Below are positions 5,118-12,945 of a stretch of DNA of 15,797 bases, one piece after another. The notes beneath the pieces are model-generated. The model had not been told where the DNA came from and made no database searches. It saw only the letters and a program-made list of their open reading frames with translations. The DNA comes from Deltaproteobacteria bacterium (lineage in GTDB: Bacteria; Desulfobacterota; Dissulfuribacteria; Dissulfuribacterales; UBA3076). Each line of letters begins with the position of its first letter. Within the stretch, counting starts at the first letter, position 1. Made by a program: the position numbers and the translations under genes. The stretch spans positions 1 to 15,797 of the forward strand of contig JAUWHV010000178.1 of NCBI GenBank assembly GCA_030605675.1, read 5' to 3'.

Positions 5118-6245
5118 ATGAGAGATTTTATGACACTTAAGTCCGGCAAATTTTATTTTAGCGAAAAACTTGACTACCTAAAAATTAACGACCTTTTGAT
5201 CCGTGCTATCGTTTTAAACGAGACTATAGTTGATTTACCAATATTACCGGAGTTATCTTCCCGCTTAGAACCTGAAATTATGTATAGTTCAATATCAGGA
5301 ACCGCGGCCATTGAAGGTAATCCAATAACAGAAGAAGATGTAAAAAAAATTGCCGAAGGTCAGAACCTAGAAGAATATACTAAAAAAGACAAGCAAGAAA
5401 TTATTAATTTGATCAAGGCATATAGCTTGCTGTCAAGTATAGATTTCACTGACAAACCTTTCATTGTTACCGAAGATCTTATTCGCGAATTGCATAAAAT
5501 TATTACAGATCAGGTGCCCGATGAGCATAATATACCTGGTCGATATCGTAACGGAATTGTGCATATAGGAGATAAATCCCATGGTGGTATATATACCCCT
5601 CCCAAAATACTTGAAGATGTTAAAAACCTAATGAAAGAATTTGTTTCATGGATAAACAGTGATGAAATTACAAAAATTTCCCCTTTTATCAGAGCTGCCA
5701 TTACCCACTATCATTTTTGCATTATACATCCTTTTTGGGATGGAAATGGCAGAACTGCAAGATTGATTGAGGCGATAATTTTACAAGCTGCTAATATAAA
5801 ATATGCGCCAAAAGAATTATCAAATTTCTATTATAGAAACGTTGACGATTATTATATTGCTTTCTCAAAAAGCATTAAGTTAAAAAAGGATGTTACACCC
5901 TTTATAGAATTTGCCTTAAATGCCGCGGTACATTCACTCACTAAAATCAAAGAATCTATAGTCTATTTTATTCGAAAATTTGCTTTAAAAGATTATTACA
6001 TATTTCAAAAGCAGCAAAAAGCTATCACAAAAAGGCAACTTGATTTGTTGACGCTATTGTTAGAGTATCCTGTCCATTTTGTTTTCAATATTAAAGACTT
6101 GTTTTACGTTCCACCCTTTTCATTTCTTTACAACAGGGTCAGTACTCAAACAGCTAGAAGAGATTTAAAAAAATTATCAAGCATGGAGTTAATATCTCTT
6201 GATGATAAGGGGAAATATATTCTAAATCACCGTATTTTGGGTTAG
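5118..6245 (+). CDS. Fic family protein (predicted AMP transferase) with class II inhibitory motif
   Basis: The 375-residue protein has an N-terminal Fic_N region with TAAIEG at residues 62-67, matching the inhibitory-helix pattern [S/T]xxxE[G/N]. A flap region follows (GRYRNGIVHIG to YTPP, residues 141-162), then the catalytic motif HPFWDGNGRTAR starting at H204, with all key residues present (His, Phe, Asp, Asn, Gly, Arg). The C-terminal third looks like a winged-helix domain (VSTQTARRDLKKL). Such enzymes usually transfer AMP from ATP to a hydroxyl of a target protein; the helix with Glu66 should keep it inactive until relieved in cis. As the inhibitor lies N-terminal in the same chain, no separate antitoxin is needed. 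The start at 5118 has GAGGA seven bases upstream. The gene is markedly AT-rich compared with its right-hand neighbours, suggesting transfer. Its last 24 bp overlap the end of birA on the other strand. Confidence 0.92.
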   Translation: MRDFMTLKSGKFYFSEKLDYLKINDLLIRAIVLNETIVDLPILPELSSRLEPEIMYSSISGTAAIEGNPITEEDVKKIAEGQNLEEYTKKDKQEIINLIKAYSLLSSIDFTDKPFIVTEDLIRELHKIITDQVPDEHNIPGRYRNGIVHIGDKSHGGIYTPPKILEDVKNLMKEFVSWINSDEITKISPFIRAAITHYHFCIIHPFWDGNGRTARLIEAIILQAANIKYAPKELSNFYYRNVDDYYIAFSKSIKLKKDVTPFIEFALNAAVHSLTKIKESIVYFIRKFALKDYYIFQKQQKAITKRQLDLLTLLLEYPVHFVFNIKDLFYVPPFSFLYNRVSTQTARRDLKKLSSMELISLDDKGKYILNHRILG

Positions 6246-7028
6246 GTAGATGATTTCACCGGAGAGCACCTCGGTTACCTCGGCATTATCTCGTTTCACC
6301 AGAAGGGTGCCTGAGGAAGCAAGGCCGCTGATGCTTCCCTGCATCACCATCCCTTCATGCTCGAAGCGAACCTTTCTTCCCAGAGAGCTTGAACACCGCT
6401 CCCACTCAGCAAAAAGAGATGCGGTTTTTCCGTCATAGGCGTTTGTTATCACCATATCCAGTTCTGAAAGGATCTGATCGAGAAGGACGTCCCGACTGAC
6501 GGCTTTCCCGGTTTCGTGGTGGATCGTTGTGACCTTATCGCGAAGATCACAAGAGAACTGGGATGCGTCGCCTTCAATATTCAGGCCGATTCCCAGTACC
6601 ATGAAAAGGGTATCTCCGACCTTTTTGGATTCACAGAGAATTCCGCAGACCTTTTTTCCTTGTATCTGGACATCGTTTGGCCATTTCATGCTGAGTCCGT
6701 CTATATCCAGGGCAGAGAGCGCCCTGAACACAGAAAGGCCTGTAAGGAGGGTGATGGCGGGAAAGAGCCTCTGGGGAAGAACGGGATGGAGAACAGCGGA
6801 AGCAAAAAGATGACGGTTCGAGCCGCTTTCCCATGTTCGGTTCTTTCGTCCTCTACCGGCGGTCTGCCGGTCAGCGAGAACAACAAGACCCTTTTGGCTG
6901 AGAAGTTCGTGGTCATCGAGCAGTACGGAATTGGTAGAATGGGCTTCTTTGAGTAGAAGAAGCGACAGCCCCACATGTTTGCGGTGTGTGTTCAGGGGCC
7001 TGATTCTATGTGAGAGAAAATATTTCAT
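6222..7028 (-). CDS. birA: Biotin--[acetyl-CoA-carboxylase] ligase, monofunctional
   Basis: The protein (268 residues) makes biotinyl-AMP from biotin and ATP and transfers biotin to the carrier-domain lysine. Motifs are STNSVL near residue 31, GRGRKNRTW at 58-66 (biotinyl-AMP loop), KWPNDV at 115-120, the lysine-containing GKKVCGILCE at 124-133, and GIGLN near 146-150. A C-terminal SH3-like domain follows (SLGRKVRF to LSGEIIYL). The N-terminal helix-turn-helix of E. coli BirA is missing, so it should not repress biotin genes. It follows the biotin-carrier gene after only 17 bp in the same direction, so its likely client is encoded immediately upstream. No Shine-Dalgarno is seen before ATG 7028; a GTG at 6974 is an alternative start nearer the usual N-terminus. 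The 3' end overlaps the convergent Fic gene by 24 bp. Confidence 0.92.
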   Translation of the reverse strand: MKYFLSHRIRPLNTHRKHVGLSLLLLKEAHSTNSVLLDDHELLSQKGLVVLADRQTAGRGRKNRTWESGSNRHLFASAVLHPVLPQRLFPAITLLTGLSVFRALSALDIDGLSMKWPNDVQIQGKKVCGILCESKKVGDTLFMVLGIGLNIEGDASQFSCDLRDKVTTIHHETGKAVSRDVLLDQILSELDMVITNAYDGKTASLFAEWERCSSSLGRKVRFEHEGMVMQGSISGLASSGTLLVKRDNAEVTEVLSGEIIYLTQNTVI

Positions 7029-7045
7029 GGCTGTGGAGGGAATAA

Positions 7046-9058
7046 TTATGTTTTTTTCAGAACAAACAACAGTTGTTTTTCAACAACGGACGCATTCAAT
7101 TTGACACAGATTTCTTCCACTTGCCCATCGTAGGGAGAAAGGATCGCATTTTCCATCTTCATGGCCTCGAGATTGGCAATCTCCTCGCCCTTGTGAACAA
7201 TGTCGCCAATCTTGAGCGCTCCGCGCCTGGGATTTCCGATCCGCCAAATATTTCCATTGATAGGAGCACTGATTTCGTTTTTCCCGGAGGCTATTCTGAT
7301 TTCAACCTTTTTGGCCCTAGGGGTATCAACGGAGTAGACCCTTGTCTTGTTGTTTACACGCATGACCACATGGATGTGTCCTTCATGTTCAGCGCCCACT
7401 GAAGCGAGCTCTATGGTATAGGGTTTACCCCAGAGATCGAAATCCACCTTGTCATCGGGATTCTTGAGCCCTTCCCGCCACACATCGGTTGGAAGAACAA
7501 GCGGGGCCTCACCGTATTTTTCCACGAAGTCAACCATCAGGAGGGCGTCCTTCGGATGCATGAGGTAGAGAATAAATTCCTCCTCCGTTGGTGCCCTTTC
7601 TAAATGATCGGTAAGTTCGGCACTGATCCTGTTGAGATCGTCATCTTCCAGGGAGTCGAGAGGAGAGAGTTCCTTCCTTTTTGCCATCATCTCCTTCCAC
7701 TCGTCGCCGAAGGCGCTCTGGTAGACCCATTTATCGGGCCAGCCCATGGGAAGCCTTCCGTAGCCGCCAAGGAGCAGGTTCTTGAAGTCGCCGGGAGCTT
7801 TTCTGAAAAGGGTGAGAAGCTCCTTCTGCTCCTCTTTGCTCATGGCGCTCATATCCTGTTTTTTCCCCTCGACAAATTTTGCGAGGAGTTCGGTGATGTG
7901 CTTGACCCCGGATTCTCCGCCTTCTTTAGCGTACATGTTGACGATTCCGCTGCAGGTAACCCAGGTTAACTGGGATCCCGGGGTCACGTCGAAGTATTCG
8001 ACGATTTTGTTGTAGAGGGACATGATCCTGAGAATGGCGGGCATCAGGTGAAGGAACCCGCCTTTTTCCGCCTGTTCAAAGGAGCTGGGGAAAGCCCCGC
8101 CTGGCATCTTGTGGGAAGTGACCGTATGATCGAATCCTTTGAATGGTGATTCGGCCCACTCATAATGACCGATCCACTCACGGACCTTCTGGACCGCAAG
8201 CTCTGTCTGCTTACGGTCGAGATGGACCTTGATCCCGGATTCTTCGAGAAATGCCTGGACTCCGAGGATTGGCGCCTGTCCGTAGAATCGGGTAAGTGAA
8301 TCCTCTTCGACGTCGATTATCTGAGCGCCCGCCTCGGCAGATGCAAGGAGAGCAGGAAGCGCGAGGCCGTCTGTTGCATGACGATGATACTGCACAACAA
8401 GATCAGGATATTTTTGTTTGATGGCGTCAACCAGGCTCCTGATGCGTGCGGGACTTCCCACACCGGCCATATCCTTGATGCAGAGGATGATTTCGTCGGT
8501 TCCGGCGCACAGGTCAACAATATCATCTACGCATCCCAGATAGTATTCGTTGGTGGTCCAGTCCGCGTGGGTGAAGGAGATCGCAGGCTGAAAGAGCCGT
8601 CCTCGCTTCATCACCACCTCGGCAACAGACCGCATATTCCTGATGTCGTTCAGGAAGGAGAAGCATCGCCAGACGTCTATGTCTACTTCCTTCACCACAT
8701 ATTCGATGACGTTTTTCGGGTAGGGGCGGTATCCCCAGAGGTTCGTTTCCCGGATAAGCGTCTGAAGCAGCACACTCGGCATTGTTTCCCTGAGGATTTC
8801 AATCTCCTTGAACGGGCTCTCCCTTCTGTTCATGATCCCTACATGCCATCGTGCACCTCCGTGACACTCTGAACTAAAGAGATTCATCTTTTCATAATAG
8901 GGTGCAAGCGTTGCAAGATCATAAATGCGGTGCCTGTTCTTGAAATCGGATTGTCCTGCGTCACGCATGCCCGTGCAGGTCAGCATGACGCCATCAAGTG
9001 AACGAATTTTTGAGACGATATCACCCGGGCTCATCCCCGGTCGTACGTAATTTTTCAT
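7046..9058 (-). CDS. Divergent biotin-dependent carboxyltransferase fused to biotin carrier domain (PycB/OadA-like)
   Basis: The first ~400 of 670 residues form a TIM-barrel carboxyltransferase like that of pyruvate carboxylase, oxaloacetate decarboxylase alpha and transcarboxylase 5S. A helical linker follows, then a C-terminal biotinyl domain with EAMKMEN (biotin lysine K634, 36 residues from the end). Metal-site landmarks persist: R32-D33 and Q36-S37, CIKDMAG with K195, and H225-x-H227 in YHRHATDG. Several near-invariant motifs differ: DAHQS is DAGQS, the EVWGGATFD-type motif is ECHGGARWHV, GYRHY is GYRPY, RIFDALND is RCFSFLND, and the region around SSMSGGTSQPP is EDSLTRFYGQAP. The fold and biotin chemistry are secure, but the acceptor may not be pyruvate. 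It follows the biotin carboxylase gene by 9 bp and precedes birA by 17 bp, so the three form one operon. A modest AGGAT lies before ATG 9058. Confidence 0.85.
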   Translation of the reverse strand: MKNYVRPGMSPGDIVSKIRSLDGVMLTCTGMRDAGQSDFKNRHRIYDLATLAPYYEKMNLFSSECHGGARWHVGIMNRRESPFKEIEILRETMPSVLLQTLIRETNLWGYRPYPKNVIEYVVKEVDIDVWRCFSFLNDIRNMRSVAEVVMKRGRLFQPAISFTHADWTTNEYYLGCVDDIVDLCAGTDEIILCIKDMAGVGSPARIRSLVDAIKQKYPDLVVQYHRHATDGLALPALLASAEAGAQIIDVEEDSLTRFYGQAPILGVQAFLEESGIKVHLDRKQTELAVQKVREWIGHYEWAESPFKGFDHTVTSHKMPGGAFPSSFEQAEKGGFLHLMPAILRIMSLYNKIVEYFDVTPGSQLTWVTCSGIVNMYAKEGGESGVKHITELLAKFVEGKKQDMSAMSKEEQKELLTLFRKAPGDFKNLLLGGYGRLPMGWPDKWVYQSAFGDEWKEMMAKRKELSPLDSLEDDDLNRISAELTDHLERAPTEEEFILYLMHPKDALLMVDFVEKYGEAPLVLPTDVWREGLKNPDDKVDFDLWGKPYTIELASVGAEHEGHIHVVMRVNNKTRVYSVDTPRAKKVEIRIASGKNEISAPINGNIWRIGNPRRGALKIGDIVHKGEEIANLEAMKMENAILSPYDGQVEEICVKLNASVVEKQLLFVLKKT

Positions 9059-9067
9059 GGTTTTATC

Positions 9068-10534
9068 CTACATCCAACCCTGTGATCCGAGTGCTGAGAT
9101 TTCAGCAACGAATTTTGCAATTTTAAGGACTTCGTCATCGCTGTCCTTTTCCTTGAACATGGAGACCAGTTCATCCATATGGTCTTCGATAAATCTGGTG
9201 GAGAACTCCCCTTTTTTGAACGCTTCGTGCCGGATAATACTCAAAAGGAGGGGGGCAAGGGTCTTGATCCCTTCAACCCGCAGATTCCTGCCGAGTATCC
9301 GGTCCATTGTCCGTATTGCCGAATCCCGGTTCGGACCGGCGGTCATCATCAGCATGAAGAGGGAGTCATAGTATGGCGGAATGTCCGCGCCTTCGTAGAC
9401 ACCCGGTGAAATCCTGACTCCTGGGCCTTGCGGGACCTGGAGGCGTGAAATCGGTCCGAAGGATGGACTGAATGTCCTGGGGTCCTCGGCGTTGATCCGG
9501 ACTTCAAGCGCCCACCTGTTGGGAACGATATCTTCCTGTTTGAACGAAAATTTTTTTCCTTCAGCTGCGTCGAGCATGAGACCGACTATGTCCATGCCTG
9601 TAATGAGCTCCGTTATTCCATGTTCTACCTGCAGGCGCGTGTTGACCTCCAGGAAATAGAATTTATTGGTTGATGAGTCGAAAATGAACTCTACCGTTCC
9701 AGCCGTTGTATATCCTATTTCCCGCATGAGGCGGGTTGCAGTAAAGCAGATCTCTTTTCTGATATCATCGCTTATGGATGGAGAAGGAGCTTCTTCTATG
9801 ATTTTCTGATTCCTTCTCTGAAGGGTGCATTCGCGTTCAAATAGGTGGAAGGTGTGTCCATGCTGGTCCGCGACTATCTGCACCTCAATGTGGCGGCCCT
9901 TCTCAATATACTTTTCAGCGAGAAGCTTATCGTCGCCAAAGGATTTTTTTGCCTCGGAACGCGCCTGGTTCAATGCGGTGGAAAGTTCCTGCTCGGACTC
10001 CACCTTGACCATTCCTTTGCCTCCGCCACCTGCAGCCGCTTTGATGAAGACAGGAAAGGCAACAGCATCATTTTTCATCCACGCCTTGATCTGGTCGATA
10101 TCCGTTACATCAGTGATTCCGGGTATGGTTGGCACATTTGCCCGTACGGCGATCTTCTTCGCCTCGATTTTATCTCCCATGGACTTGATGACCTCGGAAG
10201 ATGGGCCTACCCATATAAGCCCGGAATCGGTTACCATTTTGGCAAAGTTGGCATTTTCCGCCAAAAATCCCCATCCAGGGTGAATGGCGTTGGCACCGCT
10301 TGTCAGGGCGGCTTCAATCATATTTTCCATGTTCAGGTATGACTCTACAGGGGGTGCTTCTCCAATATGGACAGCCGAGTCACCCATCATGACATGGAGT
10401 GAGAGACGATCAGGTGTGCTGTAGACTGCGGTTGTGGGTATCTTTCTGTCGCGGCATGTGTGCATGATCCGGACAGCAGGAACCCCCCGGTTCGCAATCA
10501 GAATTTTTTCGATCTTTGAATTTTTTCGTCCCAT
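9068..10534 (-). CDS. Biotin carboxylase subunit (AccC/PycA-like)
   Basis: This 488-residue ATP-grasp enzyme carboxylates biotin on the carrier domain using ATP and bicarbonate. Motifs are IANRG at residues 13-17, HPGWGFLAEN from 85, the glycine-rich ATP loop GGGGKGM (169-175), ERECTLQRRNQKIIEEAP (233-250), and the active-site strand EVNTRLQVEH (296-305, with the catalytic arginine at R300). Length is typical of a stand-alone subunit. Small departures are IANRGVPA where most members have IANRGEIA, and HPGWGF where most have HPGYGF. ATG 10534 has AAGGAG seven bases upstream. It is the first gene of an operon with the carboxyltransferase-carrier and birA. It could in principle also serve another carboxylase, but the 9-bp gap ties it to the next gene. 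Confidence 0.93.
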   Translation of the reverse strand: MGRKNSKIEKILIANRGVPAVRIMHTCRDRKIPTTAVYSTPDRLSLHVMMGDSAVHIGEAPPVESYLNMENMIEAALTSGANAIHPGWGFLAENANFAKMVTDSGLIWVGPSSEVIKSMGDKIEAKKIAVRANVPTIPGITDVTDIDQIKAWMKNDAVAFPVFIKAAAGGGGKGMVKVESEQELSTALNQARSEAKKSFGDDKLLAEKYIEKGRHIEVQIVADQHGHTFHLFERECTLQRRNQKIIEEAPSPSISDDIRKEICFTATRLMREIGYTTAGTVEFIFDSSTNKFYFLEVNTRLQVEHGITELITGMDIVGLMLDAAEGKKFSFKQEDIVPNRWALEVRINAEDPRTFSPSFGPISRLQVPQGPGVRISPGVYEGADIPPYYDSLFMLMMTAGPNRDSAIRTMDRILGRNLRVEGIKTLAPLLLSIIRHEAFKKGEFSTRFIEDHMDELVSMFKEKDSDDEVLKIAKFVAEISALGSQGWM

Positions 10535-10571
10535 GAAATGACTCCTTTTCTGCCTGAAAAAACAATTTTTA

Positions 10572-10600
10572 AATATGTCATAAGTGCTATGTAATTACAA
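10572..10600 (-). promoter_or_regulatory. Possible promoter of the biotin carboxylase operon
   Basis: Read on the minus strand, TTGTAA (10600-10595), a 17-base spacer and CATATT (10577-10572) make a weak sigma70-like promoter about 40 bases before the ATG at 10534. Each box matches four of six consensus positions. Confidence 0.3.
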
Positions 10601-10610
10601 GAGCATGGTG

Positions 10611-10750
10611 CGTGTATCAGGTGTCAGGTGTCAGGAAAAGCAGGTTTCGGGGATCATGGAATACTGCAAAAGTCAAAATGCAAAATGCAAAAGTTAAAGG
10701 ACGGGTAAGCGTTCACAGGCTTTGAACCCGTGAACCTTTGAACCCGTGAT
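10611..10750. repeat. Cluster of short dispersed/tandem repeats
   Basis: CAGGTGT-type units repeat near 10619-10635, and GTCAAAATGCAAAATGCAAAAG follows at about 10673-10694 with CAAAATG units. Next come GTAAGCGTTCACAGG (10705-10719) and two GAACCCGTGA copies. The 15-mer at 10705-10719 is identical to the inverted right arm at 13871-13885. The cluster runs into the 3' end of the TPR gene. Confidence 0.55.
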
Positions 10751-11995
10751 CAGAATACCCTCAGCCGCTCCCTTGGCTATGGATCGAAAGCGGGCGGCCT
10801 CCCTTTCATTTCCCTGAGCGGCATATATCCGGCTGACCTTGTCATAGTACGCCGGCGCATTATGCGGCATTTCCTGGGCCAGGGCCAGATATAACTGCAG
10901 CACGTTTGAGTCGAGTATGCCGGCAGCAAAACTCAGCTCCGCATATTTATGCTTTATTTCAGGAGCTATTCTTGTCCTGCAACTGGTGCAGCGTCCCATG
11001 ATTTCCTGGTAGATGCGACGTGCGTTCTCATTTTCCCCTAAAGCTTCATGGGCCTTTGCCAGGGCGACGGCAATTTTCTCCTGCCAGCCCTGATCATCCA
11101 AGAATGTCTGATACAGCGCTTTGGCTTTATCAAATTCACCGGCATGGTAGCGCGTCTCACCTCTCAGTAGCCGGAAAGCAAGGGAGTCTGCAAGATTCTC
11201 CGGCACGGAATCGATCAGTGCATCGGCCAGATGAAAGTCTTTTTCTTCCCAGTAGATATCACAAAGAAGCTGGTATGCCGGCAACGCTTCGGGTTGGTGT
11301 TCGAGAAATGGCACCAGTAGTTGCCGGGCTTCGGTGGGTCTTCCCAGATGCAGGTATGCCGTGGCAAGTTCCAGGGGAATATAGCTGCCGGGATCCAGAT
11401 CCTCCGCCATGGCGCGGGACAGATATGTTGCAGCGGTTTCAAAATCCCCCGTGTTCAGAGCAAGATAACCGATTTTGAAATTTTCGCCGTAGGATAAATA
11501 CGTCTCCTGAATTTCTGGGGGCAGGGTGCCGCATACGGCATGATACTGCTCATCCCGCGTCACCTTATAGGGTTCATCCGCAGTCTGTTCATCTGCCAGC
11601 CCGTAATAATCGTTGGCCAGATCTTCCTCCGCCTCGGCCTGCTGGAGGGATTCGAGTTTTTCAAGCAGCTTCGCCAGTGCCCGGGTGCGCGCTTCATTCG
11701 AGGTGATTTCCCGGGCCAGGGAAATCAACGGGCGGGCATCGTCGTAATATCCGCTTTCAATGAGGTCTTCGGCGGTTTTTTGATGGGCTTTGGCCAGGGC
11801 CTCCTTGGTCTCAGCTATCTTTCCGGAGAGTTGTGCTTTCCAGTCCGGTGACAGGTCGCTCCCTTTTTCAGCTTTTACCAGTGCGCGCTCATACTCAAGT
11901 TTGGCCTGGCCCCATAAACCGGCTTTAAAGAGGGCGTCGCCTTTTTTTTCCAGCTTTTCCGGGGTGGGGCCTGAAAAGAATTTTAGAAAGGACAT
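10694..11995 (-). CDS. Tetratricopeptide (TPR) repeat protein
   Basis: The 433-residue protein is alanine-rich and helical throughout, with several TPR-like helix pairs: about residues 13-45 (GDALFKAGLWGQAKLEYERA), 170-205 (GYLALNTGDFETAATYLSRA), 208-240 (ATAYLHLGRPTEARQLLVPF), and further units near 275-300 and 310-335 (AKAHEALGENENARRIYQEI). A CTSC pair just after the last of these could bind metal or be structural. No signal peptide or membrane segment is seen, so it is probably a cytoplasmic scaffold for protein contacts. ATG 11995 has AGGAG nine bases upstream. The final ~17 residues (TGSKVHGFKACERLPVL) are encoded by dispersed-repeat DNA, suggesting the original C-terminus was replaced. 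It precedes the biotin operon on the same strand but is separated by about 160 bp containing repeats and a possible promoter. Confidence 0.85.
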   Translation of the reverse strand: MSFLKFFSGPTPEKLEKKGDALFKAGLWGQAKLEYERALVKAEKGSDLSPDWKAQLSGKIAETKEALAKAHQKTAEDLIESGYYDDARPLISLAREITSNEARTRALAKLLEKLESLQQAEAEEDLANDYYGLADEQTADEPYKVTRDEQYHAVCGTLPPEIQETYLSYGENFKIGYLALNTGDFETAATYLSRAMAEDLDPGSYIPLELATAYLHLGRPTEARQLLVPFLEHQPEALPAYQLLCDIYWEEKDFHLADALIDSVPENLADSLAFRLLRGETRYHAGEFDKAKALYQTFLDDQGWQEKIAVALAKAHEALGENENARRIYQEIMGRCTSCRTRIAPEIKHKYAELSFAAGILDSNVLQLYLALAQEMPHNAPAYYDKVSRIYAAQGNEREAARFRSIAKGAAEGILITGSKVHGFKACERLPVL

Positions 11996-12149
11996 GGGGA
12001 TAGTCTCCTAGGTGATTTTTATGGCGCAAAGCCGCCGTCAAAACTCCAGTTGAACTGAGCCGCCTTTGCAATTAAGTTTCTATTTGGAATTTTATCTGAG
12101 TTTTATGGTTTCGAATAATAGAATAATATGAGGGTCGTGAGTGTTGGTC

Positions 12150-12167
12150 AAGGCACTATTCCGGTTT
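12150..12167 (+). repeat. Dispersed 18-bp repeat, copy 2
   Basis: This is the second copy of the AAGGCACT-R-TTCCG-R-TTT motif found at 3033-3050. It sits 23 bases before the phosphodiesterase start, in a gap that otherwise shows no clear promoter. Confidence 0.45.
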
Positions 12168-12190
12168 GTCCGGGTTAGGGGATATTCAAA

Positions 12191-12865
12191 ATGATGATCA
12201 TAGGACATCGAGGAGCAGCGGCCCTGGAGCCGGAGAATACCTTGCTCTCCATTGAGCGGGCCATGGATATTGGGGTGGATGCAGTCGAGATCGACGTCCA
12301 CCTCAGCAAAGACAAAGAACTGGTTGTGATACATGACGCGACCGTGGACCGGACCACAAATGGAACAGGCCCGGTCAGCAGTTATACCGTGCAGGAAATC
12401 AAGAGGCTGGACGCAGGTAAAGGTGAGGCAATACCCACGCTCCAGGAAGTCATCGACTTTATTGACAGGCAGGTGATGCTGGTCATTGAATTGAAGGAAG
12501 AGGGGACGGAAAGGTCGGTTGTCGATCTCATAATACGGAACAACTTATTCGATAAAGCCTGTGTAATCTCATTCTGGCACAGGCTCGTAAAGACTGTAAA
12601 AGAGATGGACAGCCGCATCAAAACAGGCGTGCTGCTTGTGGGATCTCCTGTGGACGCATGTATTGCCACCCAGGCATCTGCAGACGCACTGGTGATGAAA
12701 TACTCTTTTGTAGATAGGGAATTTGTTAAAATAGCCCACAAGAAAGGCCTCAAGGTGTTTATATGGAATATTGATGACCAGGATCTCCTAAAGCCTTATG
12801 TTGATATGGGCGTGGATGCTATCGGGACCAATGACCCTAGAGTCCTGATTAAGCATTTCAGGTAA
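12191..12865 (+). CDS. Glycerophosphodiester phosphodiesterase
   Basis: This 224-residue protein is a compact GDPD TIM barrel that hydrolyses glycerophosphodiesters to glycerol-3-phosphate and an alcohol. Catalytic landmarks are IIGHRG (H6, R7) at the very start, PENTL, EIDVHLS (E33, D35), VVIHDATVDRTTNGTG (H48, D49) and VIELKEE (E100, K102), ending with VFIWNIDD and DAIGTNDP. There is no signal peptide, so a cytoplasmic UgpQ-like enzyme is more likely than a periplasmic GlpQ. The start may be ATG 12191 or 12194; AGGGGA at 12176-12181 fits the first better. It is divergent from the TPR gene, with about 195 bp between them, and has no partner on its own strand. Confidence 0.93.
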   Translation: MMIIGHRGAAALEPENTLLSIERAMDIGVDAVEIDVHLSKDKELVVIHDATVDRTTNGTGPVSSYTVQEIKRLDAGKGEAIPTLQEVIDFIDRQVMLVIELKEEGTERSVVDLIIRNNLFDKACVISFWHRLVKTVKEMDSRIKTGVLLVGSPVDACIATQASADALVMKYSFVDREFVKIAHKKGLKVFIWNIDDQDLLKPYVDMGVDAIGTNDPRVLIKHFR

Positions 12866-12945
12866 CCATGCCTTGTACTGTCGTAAATTATATTGTTTTG
12901 AAAATACCGGCCTTTATCCTTTGTATTGACAGGTGACGAATTTTT

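Noticed and set aside
7073..8872. Long plus-strand ORFs within the carboxyltransferase gene
   Set aside because: They are antisense to a full-length protein with biotin and metal motifs, and their translations lack domains.
10611..10693. CRISPR-like or tRNA feature from the CAGGTGT and CAAAATG repeats
   Set aside because: Repeats are too short and irregular, and no cloverleaf could be drawn.
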